From the NCBI GenBank assembly GCA_963974715.1, contig CAXBDK010000009.1:62001-126000 (forward strand): DNA of 64,000 nt, given 5' to 3'. The notes below the pieces were generated by a model, which did not search any database, had not been told where the DNA came from, and saw only the letters and a program-made list of their open reading frames with translations. This DNA comes from Sediminicola sp963974715. Its GTDB lineage: Bacteria; Bacteroidota; Bacteroidia; Flavobacteriales; Flavobacteriaceae. Made by a program: the position numbers and the translations under genes. Shown here in pieces: positions 45,457 through 55,618 of this stretch (the first letter of the stretch is position 1; every line of letters starts with the position of its first letter).

Positions 45457-46032
45457 CTATAATTGCTGCTTTTGTTGCTCCAAATTACCTACAACTTTAA
45501 AAGCCTTGCCGTCCGGTACCAGCACTACCTTATACAGGCTTCCTCCAAACTCATAATAGGTAGTTCCACTAACCTCTACCATTTTAGCCCCCTCCGGTAA
45601 CGTATACAATAAAGCTTCTGTAGGTGGCGGCACCGCCTCATACGCTTCCTTGTCGTCCAATTTTTGATAATAGGTTCCCTGACAGTAGTAATACGGAACC
45701 CCATTAACCCAAACAGTAACATACCCAACAGGTAGTACTCCTACGCGTATCCCTATTGGCGCCGACACCAGTACATAACTGCCACCATAATACCTGTAAT
45801 ACAATCCCGCACCGTAATAATACCGCGTGCCGGCAAAACTAACGGCAACCGCTGCCCTTGGCAGTGTACCCACTGCACCAACATAAGCTACACCCCGATA
45901 AGGGGCCACGGGTGCGGTACGCACTACCGCTACCCCCGGTCTTCTTACTACTACCCGCTGGGCAAAGAGCTGCCCACCCGCTAAAAACAATAGTAAACTG
46001 CTTACCATGATAATAGAACGTATCCTTTCCAT
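45457..46032 (-). CDS. DUF6515-type exported protein
   Basis: 191 aa from the ATG at 46032. Signal peptide IIMVSSLLLFLAGGQLFAQ. The middle is rich in Val/Tyr/Gly (GVAYVGAVG, YYYGAGLYYRYYGG) and is followed by VNGVPYYYCQGTYYQ and a C-terminal LPEGAKMVEVSGTTYYEFGG repeat-like part; this is the DUF6515 pattern. Likely periplasmic or outer-membrane associated; function unknown. Confidence 0.75.
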   Translation of the reverse strand: MERIRSIIMVSSLLLFLAGGQLFAQRVVVRRPGVAVVRTAPVAPYRGVAYVGAVGTLPRAAVAVSFAGTRYYYGAGLYYRYYGGSYVLVSAPIGIRVGVLPVGYVTVWVNGVPYYYCQGTYYQKLDDKEAYEAVPPPTEALLYTLPEGAKMVEVSGTTYYEFGGSLYKVVLVPDGKAFKVVGNLEQQKQQL

Positions 46033-46340
46033 ATTGTTTAATTTAAAATACAGGACCAAATTAGTTTTCCTATCCTTAAGGCAGAACAACATTAAAGGTG
46101 ATGCTACCCAACCAAAGGTCGAACTTGACAAAATTGGGTGTCGAAGCATATAAACCAAAACATTCTTTGAATCTAGGGCAGTGAAGGGCCCACCTGATCG
46201 ATATGGAGGTTAATTTTATTAACAGTTCTTGGGAGCGGCGTTAAAAAACCCCTAAAAGTGCATGCGAAATGCCCTTTTCTGTGGTGAAGAAATACAAAAT
46301 AACTACTTTGGAAACAAGTATGAACTTTAAAAGAACAGAT

Positions 46341-46820
46341 ATGTTGAACGTACGGAACAATTTTAAAATGGTATTGTTGCTTTTCTTTGCAGCTGCGACC
46401 GGCCTAATGGCACAGACCCGGCCCGTTCCCCAGCAGGAGGGGCCAAAAGTGGAAGTGAACGACGATGAACTGGCCAAATTTGCCAAAGCCTACCAAGGGA
46501 TTCAGATGGTAAACCAAGAGGCCCAAAAAGAAATGATCCAAGTGGTGGAGGACAAACAGTTTGAGATACAACGGTTCAATGAGATCCATCAGGCAACATT
46601 GGACCCTACAAAGAAGGTAGAAGGGGTGACTTCTGAAGAAAAGGAAAATTATACCAAGGTGGTCAAGGAAATAGAGGGATTACAGCCCCAATTCCAAAAG
46701 AAAATGGAGGAAGCCATCACCGCCCAGGACCTTACGGTGGAACGGTATGAAAAGTTGGCGATGGCCCTACAATCGGACGTAACGCTACAGACCAGGTTCC
46801 AAAAAATGTTACAGGGATAA
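46341..46820 (+). CDS. DUF4168-like exported protein
   Basis: 159 aa from the ATG at 46341 (46320 and 46368 are alternatives). Signal peptide ending GLMAQ, then a helical, charged protein with DDELAKFAKAYQGIQMVNQE and EAITAQDLTVERYEKLAMAL, the DUF4168 pattern. Function unknown; periplasmic. A terminator follows at once. Confidence 0.75.
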   Translation: MLNVRNNFKMVLLLFFAAATGLMAQTRPVPQQEGPKVEVNDDELAKFAKAYQGIQMVNQEAQKEMIQVVEDKQFEIQRFNEIHQATLDPTKKVEGVTSEEKENYTKVVKEIEGLQPQFQKKMEEAITAQDLTVERYEKLAMALQSDVTLQTRFQKMLQG

Positions 46821-46841
46821 CGGCCTGATCAACGATTAATA

Positions 46842-46877
46842 AAAGGCAATTTCCGTAAAGGTCATTGCCTTTTTTTG
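46842..46877 (+). terminator. intrinsic terminator
   Basis: AAAGGCAAT/ATTGCCTTT stem and seven further T residues, 22 bp after the DUF4168 gene. Confidence 0.8.
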
Positions 46878-46914
46878 TGCATTGGCACCCGTCTTGGAGA
46901 AAGAAAGACCCTGC

Positions 46915-48867
46915 CTATTTTTCCATATCCAACATACGGATGTCCTCTTTCCGAATTCCCAGTTTTTTCATCTTGGAATTTAACGTGGATGCCGGAACCT
47001 TAAGAATCTCGGCAGCTCCTCCCGATCCAAAGACCTTTCCCCTGCATTTCCTCAGAATGGAGAGGATATAGGCCCGTTCCATTTCAAAAAGCGTTTTTTG
47101 GTCCCCCTCCAATATTTTATCCTTGGGGGAAGGCACTCTTTCCACGCCGAGCGGAGGGTACACTTCGTCTATATACCCGTTATTGGATAGCAAGACGCTC
47201 CTTTCCATATAATTTTCCAGTTCCCGGATATTACCGGGCCAGGAATACTGCACGATTTTTTCCATGACCTGATCGGATACGCCAGCCTGCTTCCCCTGTA
47301 TGCTATATTTATTCAAAAAATGAGTTGCCAACAACGGGATATCTTCCCTCCGTTCCCGTAATGGTGGGAGCGCAAGGGGAAAGACATGAAGCCTGTAATA
47401 AAGGTCCAACCTAAAATTGCCCAGGGACACCGCTGTTTCCAGATCCCTGTTGGTGGCCGCAATGATCCTTACATCGGTTTTTATGGGATGCTCCCCTCCA
47501 AGGCGTTCTATTTCCCTTTCCTGCAGGGCCCTTAATAACTTTACCTGGAGTTCCATGGGCATCTCCCCGATCTCATCCAAAAAGAGGGTACTTCCATGGG
47601 CCTGTTCAAATTTCCCGATCTTGCGGTCTACCGCTCCGGTAAAGGCCCCCTTTTCATGTCCAAAAAGAATGGATTCCATTAGATTGGCGGGGAGTGCCCC
47701 GCAATTTACGGTGACCATCTTACGTTCTTTTCGGGAAGAGGCTTCATGAATACTTTTGGCCACCAGTTCCTTACCCGTGCCGCTCTCTCCCATAATAAGC
47801 ACCGATGTTTCCATGGGGGCCACTATCCGGACGTGGTCGAATACTTTTAACAGCTGTGGGCTACGTCCTATCATTTTTCCATAGCCCTGTAATTTTACGG
47901 CCTCTTTTGGCATTTTTTCAAGGCCCCTCAACGGAATTGTCCCTTTGTGCACCCCGAGAAGCAGTTTTAAAACTTCATTTAAATCGGGCTTGGTCCTTTC
48001 CAACAGTTCCAAATGATCATTTCCGTACACTTCGGGTTGTTTGCTATAAAAGTATAGGAACTTACCTGTACCATTTTCGGATACCAAGGGCACTGCCATT
48101 TGGGAACGCAGTTTAAAGGTATCCACCACCATGAATTTCCTTTTGTGCGCCAGCACCGTACTTTTAAATTCTGCCCCTGTATACACCTTCGAAAAATTTT
48201 CCGGCGGTGGGTCAAGGTGAACTCCCATAAGCTCCTTTTCGGAAATTCCTGAAATGACGGACAGTTGGGTATTGCCAATAGATTGATATTCCTCAAAACC
48301 GATCCTTAAAAAACTACGGATGAAGAAAGGTCTTGATTCCCCATCCCTGAAGACCAACTCGATAAAATCGAAAGGGACATGTGCCTGTAAGGTTTTTACC
48401 AAATTCATTAAAATGGATTCCATAGATTGGTCACCGTTCAAAATGGTGCGCAACCCTGCCTTTAAAAGAGCCTCTTTTTTTAGTTGCAGTTCCATTTCAT
48501 GTCCACGATGAAATAGGGCGATCTCCAAGGCTACCACAACGTCCTTTTCCCTAAAGGGCTTTACCAAAAACCCATAGGGCCTAGTGGTCTTGGCCTCATC
48601 AAGGATACTTTTATTGGAATTTGCCGATATATAGATAAAGGGAACGAATAGGTCCCTGAGCTTTTTTGCCAGGTCTATTCCGGTGAGTTTCCCCTTCAGA
48701 TGGATGTCCAACAGCACCATATCCACCTCCCTGTTTTCAATGTACCGCAACGCCTCTTTTACGGAATCGGCTATGCCCACTATCGAATAGCCTGCCCGCT
48801 TTAATATGGAGGAAAGGTCGTTCGCTACCACAAACTCGTCCTCGACGATCAAAATTTGCTTTCCCAT
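46915..48867 (-). CDS. sigma54-dependent response regulator with receiver and GAF-like domains
   Basis: 650 aa. Receiver (1-120) with Glu10/Asp54/Lys103, a GAF-like region (about 140-305), an AAA+ domain with Walker A GESGTGKE (360-367), the sigma54-contact loop GAFTGA (407-412) and Walker B TLFLDEIGE (427-435), and a C-terminal Fis-type HTH (about 605-645). It should activate RpoN promoters when phosphorylated; the GAF region adds a second possible input. The gene begins 11 bp after the TPR histidine kinase, its likely partner. Confidence 0.92.
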   Translation of the reverse strand: MGKQILIVEDEFVVANDLSSILKRAGYSIVGIADSVKEALRYIENREVDMVLLDIHLKGKLTGIDLAKKLRDLFVPFIYISANSNKSILDEAKTTRPYGFLVKPFREKDVVVALEIALFHRGHEMELQLKKEALLKAGLRTILNGDQSMESILMNLVKTLQAHVPFDFIELVFRDGESRPFFIRSFLRIGFEEYQSIGNTQLSVISGISEKELMGVHLDPPPENFSKVYTGAEFKSTVLAHKRKFMVVDTFKLRSQMAVPLVSENGTGKFLYFYSKQPEVYGNDHLELLERTKPDLNEVLKLLLGVHKGTIPLRGLEKMPKEAVKLQGYGKMIGRSPQLLKVFDHVRIVAPMETSVLIMGESGTGKELVAKSIHEASSRKERKMVTVNCGALPANLMESILFGHEKGAFTGAVDRKIGKFEQAHGSTLFLDEIGEMPMELQVKLLRALQEREIERLGGEHPIKTDVRIIAATNRDLETAVSLGNFRLDLYYRLHVFPLALPPLRERREDIPLLATHFLNKYSIQGKQAGVSDQVMEKIVQYSWPGNIRELENYMERSVLLSNNGYIDEVYPPLGVERVPSPKDKILEGDQKTLFEMERAYILSILRKCRGKVFGSGGAAEILKVPASTLNSKMKKLGIRKEDIRMLDMEK

Positions 48868-48878
48868 ATTTTTCTAGA

Positions 48879-51179
48879 TCAGTTATATTGGAAATTATCG
48901 AATATAGGGGATCGGGACAATCGATTTATAAAATCTATTTCCATACAGACCCCTTTCGCACTCTTAATGGTCAGCATACCGTCCAACTGTTTGCTCAACC
49001 CTTTGATCAAGCTCATGCCCAATGAGGAAACTTGTTCAAAATCCACCATTTGGGGCATGCCTATCCCATTGTCGCCGATCATAAACCTACACCGGTCGCC
49101 ATCCCGCATTTTCATTTTTACGGTTATAATTCCCTTGGCATTATTGGGAAACGCATATTTAATGCTATTGGTGATCATCTCATTTGCTATCAAACCTATT
49201 GGCAGAGCCTGTGATTCGTTCATTAAAATGGGACCCACGTCAAGTACAAAGGAGATTCTGCCCTGGATATCATAGGAATCCGTTAGATACTCGACCAAAT
49301 CCTTCAGATAGGGCTGCATTTCGATCAGGTTCATATCATTGGATTTGTAAAGTTTCTGGTGTATAAGGGAAATGGCGAACAAGCGGTGTTGACTGTTCCG
49401 AATGGCCAAAAGGGCCTCGGGACTTTCCATATAATCGGTCTGTACGTTCAGAAGGCTCATCACGATCTGCAGATTGTTCTTGACCCTATGGTGTACTTCC
49501 TTTAGCAACCATTCCTTTTCCGCAAGCAGGTTCTGCAATACGCTGTTTTTTTGATGGATCTCATTTTTTTGGCTGATCAAGATCCGTGTGTTTTTTTGTT
49601 TGTGCAGGTAACTGTTCAGCAGCAGTCCAATGACCATGAGCATGAGCACAAATCCCCCGATCATATAGTTCTTGGCAATTTTGTTTCTTTCCAATTTGTT
49701 GTCCCTAAGGGCCTTTTCCTTGGTCAGGATCTTAATATCGCTCTCCTTTTGGGCCGTCTTGTACTTTATCTGTAATTCCGATATCTGTCGGCTCTTTTTC
49801 TCGTTAAAGATGAGATCGCTCAGTTCCTTGTGTTTTTTGTAATATTCCATGGCCGACAATAGATTTCCGGAAGCGGAATCCGTTTTGAACAGCAGCAGGT
49901 TAATTTCGCGCTTTTTGGCAAAGGAGGTAATTCCCTCCGGAAAATCCAACGCTTTTAAAAGATAGTATCTGGCCTTTTCAAAGGCCCCTGTATGTAGATA
50001 AAAACTGCCAAGTTCCTGATATGCCTCCGATACATAGATTTGATAGGGACTATTGCCCATCTTTTCGTACCACTGCAACATTTGTGCATAGTGCCGCTCC
50101 GCCTTTTGGTGCTCGTCCAAAATAGTGTGTACATAGGCCTTAGTGCCCTCCAATAACGCTTTTTGCTGTAATTCGACCGGCGGAAACCTGATCTCGAAGG
50201 CATTCAATAGTTCCAAGGCAGGGGAAGCCTCCCCAACTTGGGCCATTTCCCTGCCCAGGTAATTGAGGTACCTGTAAACATTGCCATGACCTATCAACCC
50301 GTTTATTTCCCATTCATGTACGGCCCTTTTATACCATTTGATACTTTCGGCATGATCTTCCAGTTCCCTGTAAATATCCCCTATGACACTCAAATAGACG
50401 GATGTTTGATATGTATCATTGGTCTCTTTTACGTTTTCGATGGTTTTCATTCCGTAGAATAGGGCGGTATCCAGATCCCCTTGCAAACGATTGGTCACCG
50501 TAAGCAGGAAATAGGTGGGATGAAGTCGGTTGTAATTAAGTTTCCCGTACGCCCGCAGCACATTTTTAAGTTCGCTTTCCGCTTGGTCCAACTTTCCCTG
50601 GTTGAGGTGTACATCGGCGATATTCCTGCGCACATCCGTTTCTTCCTGTGTGGAATTGGTCCTTTTAAAGGCAATTATGGCCTTATCATAATATTTTAAT
50701 ACCTCTTCGTAAACGGCTTGGTTGCCCATGTTGGTTCCCCAGATGGTCTCGCCCATACGGGACCAGACCTTTCCCTCCTTAACAATGTTCCCCTCGGCCC
50801 TGTATCGATCTATAAGGTCCAAAAAGCAGGCCTTGCCGTTTGCGGTATCCCTGTTCCTATAATAAACTTCACATAGGCCAACTTGAATTTCCTTGATCCT
50901 TGACGGGTCGCCCATCGCTTTGGCAGCGGTTAGGGAACGTTTTAAAAAATAGGTCGCACTGTCCGTGGACTCCTGGTAATCATTGTGGCGTTTTAGGTAG
51001 GCCATGCCCAATTGTAGCTGCAGATCAACGGACGGTCCCGTCGCATCCGAACGTTGTTTCTTCATCTGTCGGCGCAATTCCCTTATTTCATGATCGGGAA
51101 CGTCCTGGCCGTGGCCCAACAGAAAACAGGATACCACAAAAAGCAATGTTAGTTTATATGCGACCAGATCCATTGTCAC
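48879..51179 (-). CDS. TPR-containing sensor histidine kinase (HisKA_2 type)
   Basis: 766 aa. Signal peptide, then a long TPR-rich region (about 30-450), a transmembrane segment (about 505-525), the HisKA_2 motif LLKEVHHRVKNNLQIVMSLL with the phosphorylated His in HHRVKNN, and HATPase motifs NEMITNSIKYAF and GDNGIGMP. The TPR part is probably periplasmic and binds a protein or peptide partner. Operon with the sigma54-type regulator downstream. Confidence 0.9.
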   Translation of the reverse strand: MTMDLVAYKLTLLFVVSCFLLGHGQDVPDHEIRELRRQMKKQRSDATGPSVDLQLQLGMAYLKRHNDYQESTDSATYFLKRSLTAAKAMGDPSRIKEIQVGLCEVYYRNRDTANGKACFLDLIDRYRAEGNIVKEGKVWSRMGETIWGTNMGNQAVYEEVLKYYDKAIIAFKRTNSTQEETDVRRNIADVHLNQGKLDQAESELKNVLRAYGKLNYNRLHPTYFLLTVTNRLQGDLDTALFYGMKTIENVKETNDTYQTSVYLSVIGDIYRELEDHAESIKWYKRAVHEWEINGLIGHGNVYRYLNYLGREMAQVGEASPALELLNAFEIRFPPVELQQKALLEGTKAYVHTILDEHQKAERHYAQMLQWYEKMGNSPYQIYVSEAYQELGSFYLHTGAFEKARYYLLKALDFPEGITSFAKKREINLLLFKTDSASGNLLSAMEYYKKHKELSDLIFNEKKSRQISELQIKYKTAQKESDIKILTKEKALRDNKLERNKIAKNYMIGGFVLMLMVIGLLLNSYLHKQKNTRILISQKNEIHQKNSVLQNLLAEKEWLLKEVHHRVKNNLQIVMSLLNVQTDYMESPEALLAIRNSQHRLFAISLIHQKLYKSNDMNLIEMQPYLKDLVEYLTDSYDIQGRISFVLDVGPILMNESQALPIGLIANEMITNSIKYAFPNNAKGIITVKMKMRDGDRCRFMIGDNGIGMPQMVDFEQVSSLGMSLIKGLSKQLDGMLTIKSAKGVCMEIDFINRLSRSPIFDNFQYN

Positions 51180-51497
51180 AGGTACCGGTAATTGGTTGTT
51201 ATCTATAAAGTTACACCAAAATCATTATCGCTACACCTCATACCAGCTATTAATATTTATAAAAGGCCAGTGTCTATCTTTTATTTTTAAAAATGGATGA
51301 ATTTAAAAATATGTTATTGATTTACAGTTAATTAAAAGTATGGTAATTTCTACATATTAATTTTGGGACCTGTTCAATGGCACCCTGATGCAATCAGATT
51401 ACATGTTCAAAAACATAAAGTGGATGTGCCTTTTGAGTTGTATGGGCAACCCAATATGTATGTCCACCTAAAAGCTAGTTGGTACCATTATGGTCCA
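51180..51497. other. AT-rich gene-free stretch
   Basis: Probably the promoter region of the TPR kinase gene. Nothing else supported. Confidence 0.45.
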
Positions 51498-52286
51498 TCA
51501 ACTGTAGGAATGTATCCAGTTACGTGAAAACTCGGCCTCATCCTTCCAAGAAGGAAGTCCGAGTACAAAGTGGTTCTTTCCTTCAAATTCCTTGTATTCC
51601 GTAATGGAATCGGTGTTTTTGTACCTTTTATAGTTGCTGTAGTTAAGGGAGGCCGGCATTATATGGTCGGTACTGCCCGAAATAAACAACAATGGGGCAT
51701 GGGGCCTTGTAAAATCTACCCTGGCCACACTTGAAAGACAATCCCTTATCAACTTCTTGGATTCGGGGATCACGTTTTCATAATAGGTGCATTTCTGTTC
51801 CTCGTACGACATGCCGTTGGTAAAGGCATATTGCCACTGCTCAAGGCTCATCAGAAAGGTCTTGTTGGTGGTGGAGAACAATCCCAAAGGACCCCAAAGG
51901 GATTTTATAAAGGAATATCTAAAACTGAGCACCCCCTGTGCCGGAACACTGTGCACAACAATGCCGGCGGCACCTAGTCCCCGCTGTAGCAGGAGCTGTA
52001 CCACCAATCCCCCGGTGGAATGTCCGATAAGGACGGGTTTCTCGGGAAGGGCCTCGATCAAACGCACAAAATGATCGATCAATTGTTCCAGTCTTAGCTC
52101 CTTTAGAGCGCTTTGGTAAGGATGTTTTTTGCGCAGTTCTTCAGGGCTACCTTCCTTATAGGGCCATGCGGGTACCAAGCAGGTATATCCTTCACTTTCA
52201 AAATAGGATCTCCAATTGTTCCATCCATGATGGCTCACAAAGGCGCCGGTGACAAATACGACCGTTTTGGAATTGATTTTTTTCAT
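51498..52286 (-). CDS. alpha/beta hydrolase
   Basis: 262 aa, no signal peptide. Catalytic Ser90 in GHSTGG, probable Asp207 (SGSTDHIMP) and His239 (GKNHFVLG). An HHGWNNW stretch near the N-terminus corresponds to the oxyanion region. Probably a cytosolic esterase or lipase-like enzyme; it sits with an SDR and a second hydrolase, all on the same strand. Confidence 0.85.
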   Translation of the reverse strand: MKKINSKTVVFVTGAFVSHHGWNNWRSYFESEGYTCLVPAWPYKEGSPEELRKKHPYQSALKELRLEQLIDHFVRLIEALPEKPVLIGHSTGGLVVQLLLQRGLGAAGIVVHSVPAQGVLSFRYSFIKSLWGPLGLFSTTNKTFLMSLEQWQYAFTNGMSYEEQKCTYYENVIPESKKLIRDCLSSVARVDFTRPHAPLLFISGSTDHIMPASLNYSNYKRYKNTDSITEYKEFEGKNHFVLGLPSWKDEAEFSRNWIHSYS

Positions 52287-52346
52287 AGGAATCGTTGTTA
52301 AAAAATTAGTGGTAGGTATATCTTCTGTATTATGGTATTGCCAACT

Positions 52347-53090
52347 TTAGGAATCACTGTTCATAAGCGCCATCGCCTTGTGGGGCGATGAGAGATAGAT
52401 CTTATAAAAATCGGCCGTCTGCCCGACATGTATTTCATGTTCATCTCCGAGTAGGCCATCTATGAGGCGTTGGGCCACCGCTTCGGGATCCATACCCTTA
52501 CTTCCGCCCACCTCCTTGGAAAATTCGGTGTTTACCAAGGGGGGCATAACCTCAAAGACCTTGATTCCAAGAGGCTGCACACTTAACCTTAATACCTTTG
52601 TATAGGCATGTAAGGCTGCTTTGCTTACCCCATATGTGGGCAGGGGCCTTGCCGGGGCAAATGCGGTTATGGAGGATATATTTATGATAGCGGCATTTGC
52701 CCTTTCCCTAAAGACCGGCAAGAACGCTTCACATAGCCGTACAATGGAGAGATAATTGGTGTCCATTTCCTCTTTTGCCCTTCTATGGGCATCCACCTTG
52801 GGCTCCGTAAGGTAATAGGTATGGGCCAAACCTGCATTATTGATCAGCAGGTTCACTTCCGGGAATCTTTTTTTGACCGTCTTTACCAAATCTTTGATGT
52901 CTTTCCCTTTGGTAATATCACATTGGATATAATCCAGATTTCCTAGCTTTACTGAGGCTTCCTTCAATTTCTCAGTGTTTCTCCCGATGATGATCACGGT
53001 ATTCCCCAGCTCCAAAAATTTTTTGGCCATGGCAAAACCTATTCCTGATCCACCTCCTGTAATAAGTACTGTATTTCCTGAAATTTCCAT
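52347..53090 (-). CDS. short-chain dehydrogenase/reductase
   Basis: 247 aa, the classical SDR length. NAD(P)-binding TGGGSGIG (11-18), NNAG (84-87), catalytic Ser140, Tyr153 and Lys157 in YGVSK. It resembles the DltE/DHRS-like group. The substrate is unknown; the neighbouring hydrolases suggest ester or lipid metabolism. Confidence 0.9.
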   Translation of the reverse strand: MEISGNTVLITGGGSGIGFAMAKKFLELGNTVIIIGRNTEKLKEASVKLGNLDYIQCDITKGKDIKDLVKTVKKRFPEVNLLINNAGLAHTYYLTEPKVDAHRRAKEEMDTNYLSIVRLCEAFLPVFRERANAAIINISSITAFAPARPLPTYGVSKAALHAYTKVLRLSVQPLGIKVFEVMPPLVNTEFSKEVGGSKGMDPEAVAQRLIDGLLGDEHEIHVGQTADFYKIYLSSPHKAMALMNSDS

Positions 53091-53137
53091 TTTTTATCTA
53101 ATGAAATTTTACTTATTTATCCGAGTCCATTTGCCCT

Positions 53138-54181
53138 TTATTGCAGGGCATTTTTGATTTCATTGGCCGCGAACCTAAGTGCCGATTGGACTTCTGGAAT
53201 CGATGCCAAAGGGTTCAAGAGGCCATAATCGTGTATCATTCCCTGCATTCGCACCAAGGTGACCGGTACCCCGGCGGCGTTTAGTTTACGGCCGTACGCC
53301 TCCCCTTCGTCCCGTAGTACATCATTTTCTGCCGTTTGGATCAAGGTTGGGGGCAATCCCTGCAATTGCTCCGAGGAACCCTGAAGGGGACTGGCATATA
53401 GTTCCTTCGCCTGTTCCGGACTTTCCAAATAATTGTCCCAAAACCAGATCATCATATTTTTTGTCAGAAACCGGTCGTTGGCATATTGATTATAGGAAAC
53501 CGTTTCAAAATTGGCATCGGTTACGGGCCATAACAAAGCCTGGAATTTAATTTCAGGACCATTGTTATCCTTGGCCATAAGGGCCGTTGCAGCTGCAATG
53601 TTGCCCCCGGCACTATTGCCCACCACCGCCAATCTGCTGCCGTCGACATTTATTTCGGCCCCGTGGGCGGCGACCCACTTGGTGGCGGCAAAGGCTTCAT
53701 TTATGGCTACGGGGTACTTTACCTCGGGAGAGCGGGTATATTCAACAAAAACGGAAGCCATGCCCGAGTATACCACCAGATCCCTGACAAATCTCTTGTG
53801 GGTCTCAAAATCCCCCAATACCCATCCCCCTCCGTGAAAAAACATAAATGCCGGCAGATCACCGGATATACCTTCCGGCCGAACGACATATATTTTAATG
53901 GAAAGTCCGTCCTGGGAGATTATTTTTTCCACTATTTTAATTCCGGAAATATCCACTGGGACCGACTTTTGCGCCCCTTCCAATACGGCACGGGCATTTA
54001 TCGGTGCCATGGTTTCCATGGGACTGCCGCCACTGTTGTTCAGTACCCTTAAAAATTCCTTGGTGCTCTTTTCAATGGCCGGATCTTTTTCCGTATCCAC
54101 CGTTTTTACCTGTGCGCCAATGGTTCCTGAGACGACCATCAGACAGGTAGCGACTACGTTGCTGCAAATCTTGTTTTTCAT
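53138..54181 (-). CDS. exported HSL-type alpha/beta hydrolase
   Basis: 347 aa with a signal peptide ending IGAQ. Oxyanion HGGGW (116-120), Ser190 in GNSAGG, Asp287 in AENDVLRDEG and His317 in GMIHDYG: the hormone-sensitive-lipase family (carboxylesterase/arylesterase). Periplasmic location is likely. First of three co-directional genes that may form an operon; the TetR gene upstream is on the same strand. Confidence 0.88.
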   Translation of the reverse strand: MKNKICSNVVATCLMVVSGTIGAQVKTVDTEKDPAIEKSTKEFLRVLNNSGGSPMETMAPINARAVLEGAQKSVPVDISGIKIVEKIISQDGLSIKIYVVRPEGISGDLPAFMFFHGGGWVLGDFETHKRFVRDLVVYSGMASVFVEYTRSPEVKYPVAINEAFAATKWVAAHGAEINVDGSRLAVVGNSAGGNIAAATALMAKDNNGPEIKFQALLWPVTDANFETVSYNQYANDRFLTKNMMIWFWDNYLESPEQAKELYASPLQGSSEQLQGLPPTLIQTAENDVLRDEGEAYGRKLNAAGVPVTLVRMQGMIHDYGLLNPLASIPEVQSALRFAANEIKNALQ

Positions 54182-54591
54182 ATGTCCAATTATTTAGTGT
54201 TGATATTGATCCCTTGTAAGAACTCCATACCAAACATCCAAATACCGTTCCTGGTATGTAACTATTTAATAATCAAATAATTAATAGGAAATGAGCTTTG
54301 GGGGTTTTGCGTTATTTCGTAAAATCCCCGATCATTCCCGTTATTTCGCTAAATGTCGGGGGCCGTCCACCCCTGTTGATGTATGAATGACCTTGCCAAA
54401 TTTTGATTTCGACACTGGAAAGAGCTTCAAAAAATGGATATCAATTTTGGTGAGGGCCAGCGTAGGCGATCGGGAATAGGTCCCAAGGGTAATTGCCTTT
54501 CCTAAATATCGGATGGGCAGGAGTAGGAAATAAGATTTTAAAAAGCTGGTCGATCCAAAAATGATATCTTTATCGCAAAAATTGACCAAAA
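54182..54591. other. gene-free stretch
   Basis: Divergent promoter region between the hydrolase and the small membrane protein gene. An open minus-strand frame of 82 codons (54341-54589) has no recognisable features. Confidence 0.4.
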
Positions 54592-54849
54592 ATGCTTTTG
54601 TATACCATTATTGGCTGGATAGGGGCGCTGGTCTTTATACTGGCGTATCTGCTGCTCAGCCTACAGATCCTTTCGGCAAAGAAAAAATTGTACCATGTCC
54701 TAAATGCCATTGGGGGAATCTGCTTGATCATCAATGCCGTCCATTTGAGGGATTTTCCCAATTTGGTGGTGAACGCCGTATGGGCGGTCATAGCCCTCGG
54801 GGCCATGGGCAATCTGTACTACCTGAAACAAAAGGGGATCAAGAAATAG
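54592..54849 (+). CDS. CBU_0592-like small membrane protein
   Basis: 85 aa with three hydrophobic segments and the family-like GWIGALVFILAYLLLS and LNAIGGICLIINAV motifs. Unknown function. It ends tail to tail with the TetR gene, overlapping it by 11 bp. Confidence 0.7.
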   Translation: MLLYTIIGWIGALVFILAYLLLSLQILSAKKKLYHVLNAIGGICLIINAVHLRDFPNLVVNAVWAVIALGAMGNLYYLKQKGIKK

Positions 54850-55441
54850 GCCGTAACAGCTTCATGGCGTATCCCACATAGAGGTTTACCTGTTGGGAAT
54901 ACTGGGTTCCCTTCCCTTCGAACAATCCAAGATAGTAATACCCGCCATCGATCAGGGCAAATATTATTTCCGTGGCCTCGTCCAATCGGTCATTGGCTAT
55001 GAGTCCGTTGTTATACGCCTCATGGAGTTTTTCGTTCAACACTTGGTGCAGGGAATCGAGATACTTTTTAAAACTGTCCTTAAATTCGGGTTTTCTGTAG
55101 ACCAGGGCATAACAACTGTAAAAAACCCCATCGTCAAAATAGCGGTTCCATTTTCTTGAGAACAGGCTTTCCAAAAACTTTTCCAAATTATCCGTAGAAT
55201 CCATCACCCCGTATTCCCTGCTGCTCACAATACTGAGATGGCGCTCCAAAAGGTATTCGTTCAATCCGATCAACAGCTCGTCCCTTGTCTTGAAATAGTG
55301 CATTACCAATCCGTTGCTGATGCCCATTTCTTCCGCCACCTTGGCGATGGAAGTATTTTCCAGACCTATTTTTTTGGCAACCCTATAAAAGGATTTTATG
55401 ATCTCCTCCCTACGGATCTCACTTAAATTCTTTCTTCCCAA
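54839..55441 (-). CDS. TetR-family transcriptional regulator
   Basis: 200 aa. N-terminal TetR HTH (about 10-55: TSIAKVAEEMGISNGLVMHY, then FKTRDELL), then a helical ligand-binding part. A palindromic operator-like site lies 92 bp upstream of its start, in front of the divergent phosphodiesterase/SusCD genes, so it probably represses both itself and that locus. The ligand is unknown. Confidence 0.88.
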   Translation of the reverse strand: MGRKNLSEIRREEIIKSFYRVAKKIGLENTSIAKVAEEMGISNGLVMHYFKTRDELLIGLNEYLLERHLSIVSSREYGVMDSTDNLEKFLESLFSRKWNRYFDDGVFYSCYALVYRKPEFKDSFKKYLDSLHQVLNEKLHEAYNNGLIANDRLDEATEIIFALIDGGYYYLGLFEGKGTQYSQQVNLYVGYAMKLLRPIS

Positions 55442-55532
55442 TCGTAGCTATTTTTAACAAATATAATATTTTGCCCCCATATACCTCCCTCCGTAGATAA
55501 CACTAATTAAACATTATCATAATCTTTTATTA

Positions 55533-55550
55533 ATTGAACGTTCATTCAAT
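55533..55550. promoter_or_regulatory. TetR-type operator
   Basis: ATTGAACGTTCATTCAAT, containing the perfect palindrome TGAACGTTCA and outer TTGAA/TTCAA arms, between the TetR gene and the divergent phosphodiesterase gene. Confidence 0.6.
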
Positions 55551-55567
55551 TTAAATTGCAATTGAGA

Positions 55568-55575
55568 TACATTTG
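55568..55575 (+). promoter_or_regulatory. possible -7 box of the phosphodiesterase/SusCD locus
   Basis: TACATTTG matches TAnnTTTG, 18 bp after the operator, so bound repressor would block it. A TTG at 55534 is further upstream than usual for the -33 element. Confidence 0.4.
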
Positions 55576-55618
55576 GAATATATTTAACATACAAACATAT
55601 TCTTATTTAACTTGTACA

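Noticed and set aside
54341..54589. 82-codon minus-strand frame upstream of the small membrane protein gene
   Set aside because: No family, signal or conserved pattern seen, and it occupies the likely promoter region.
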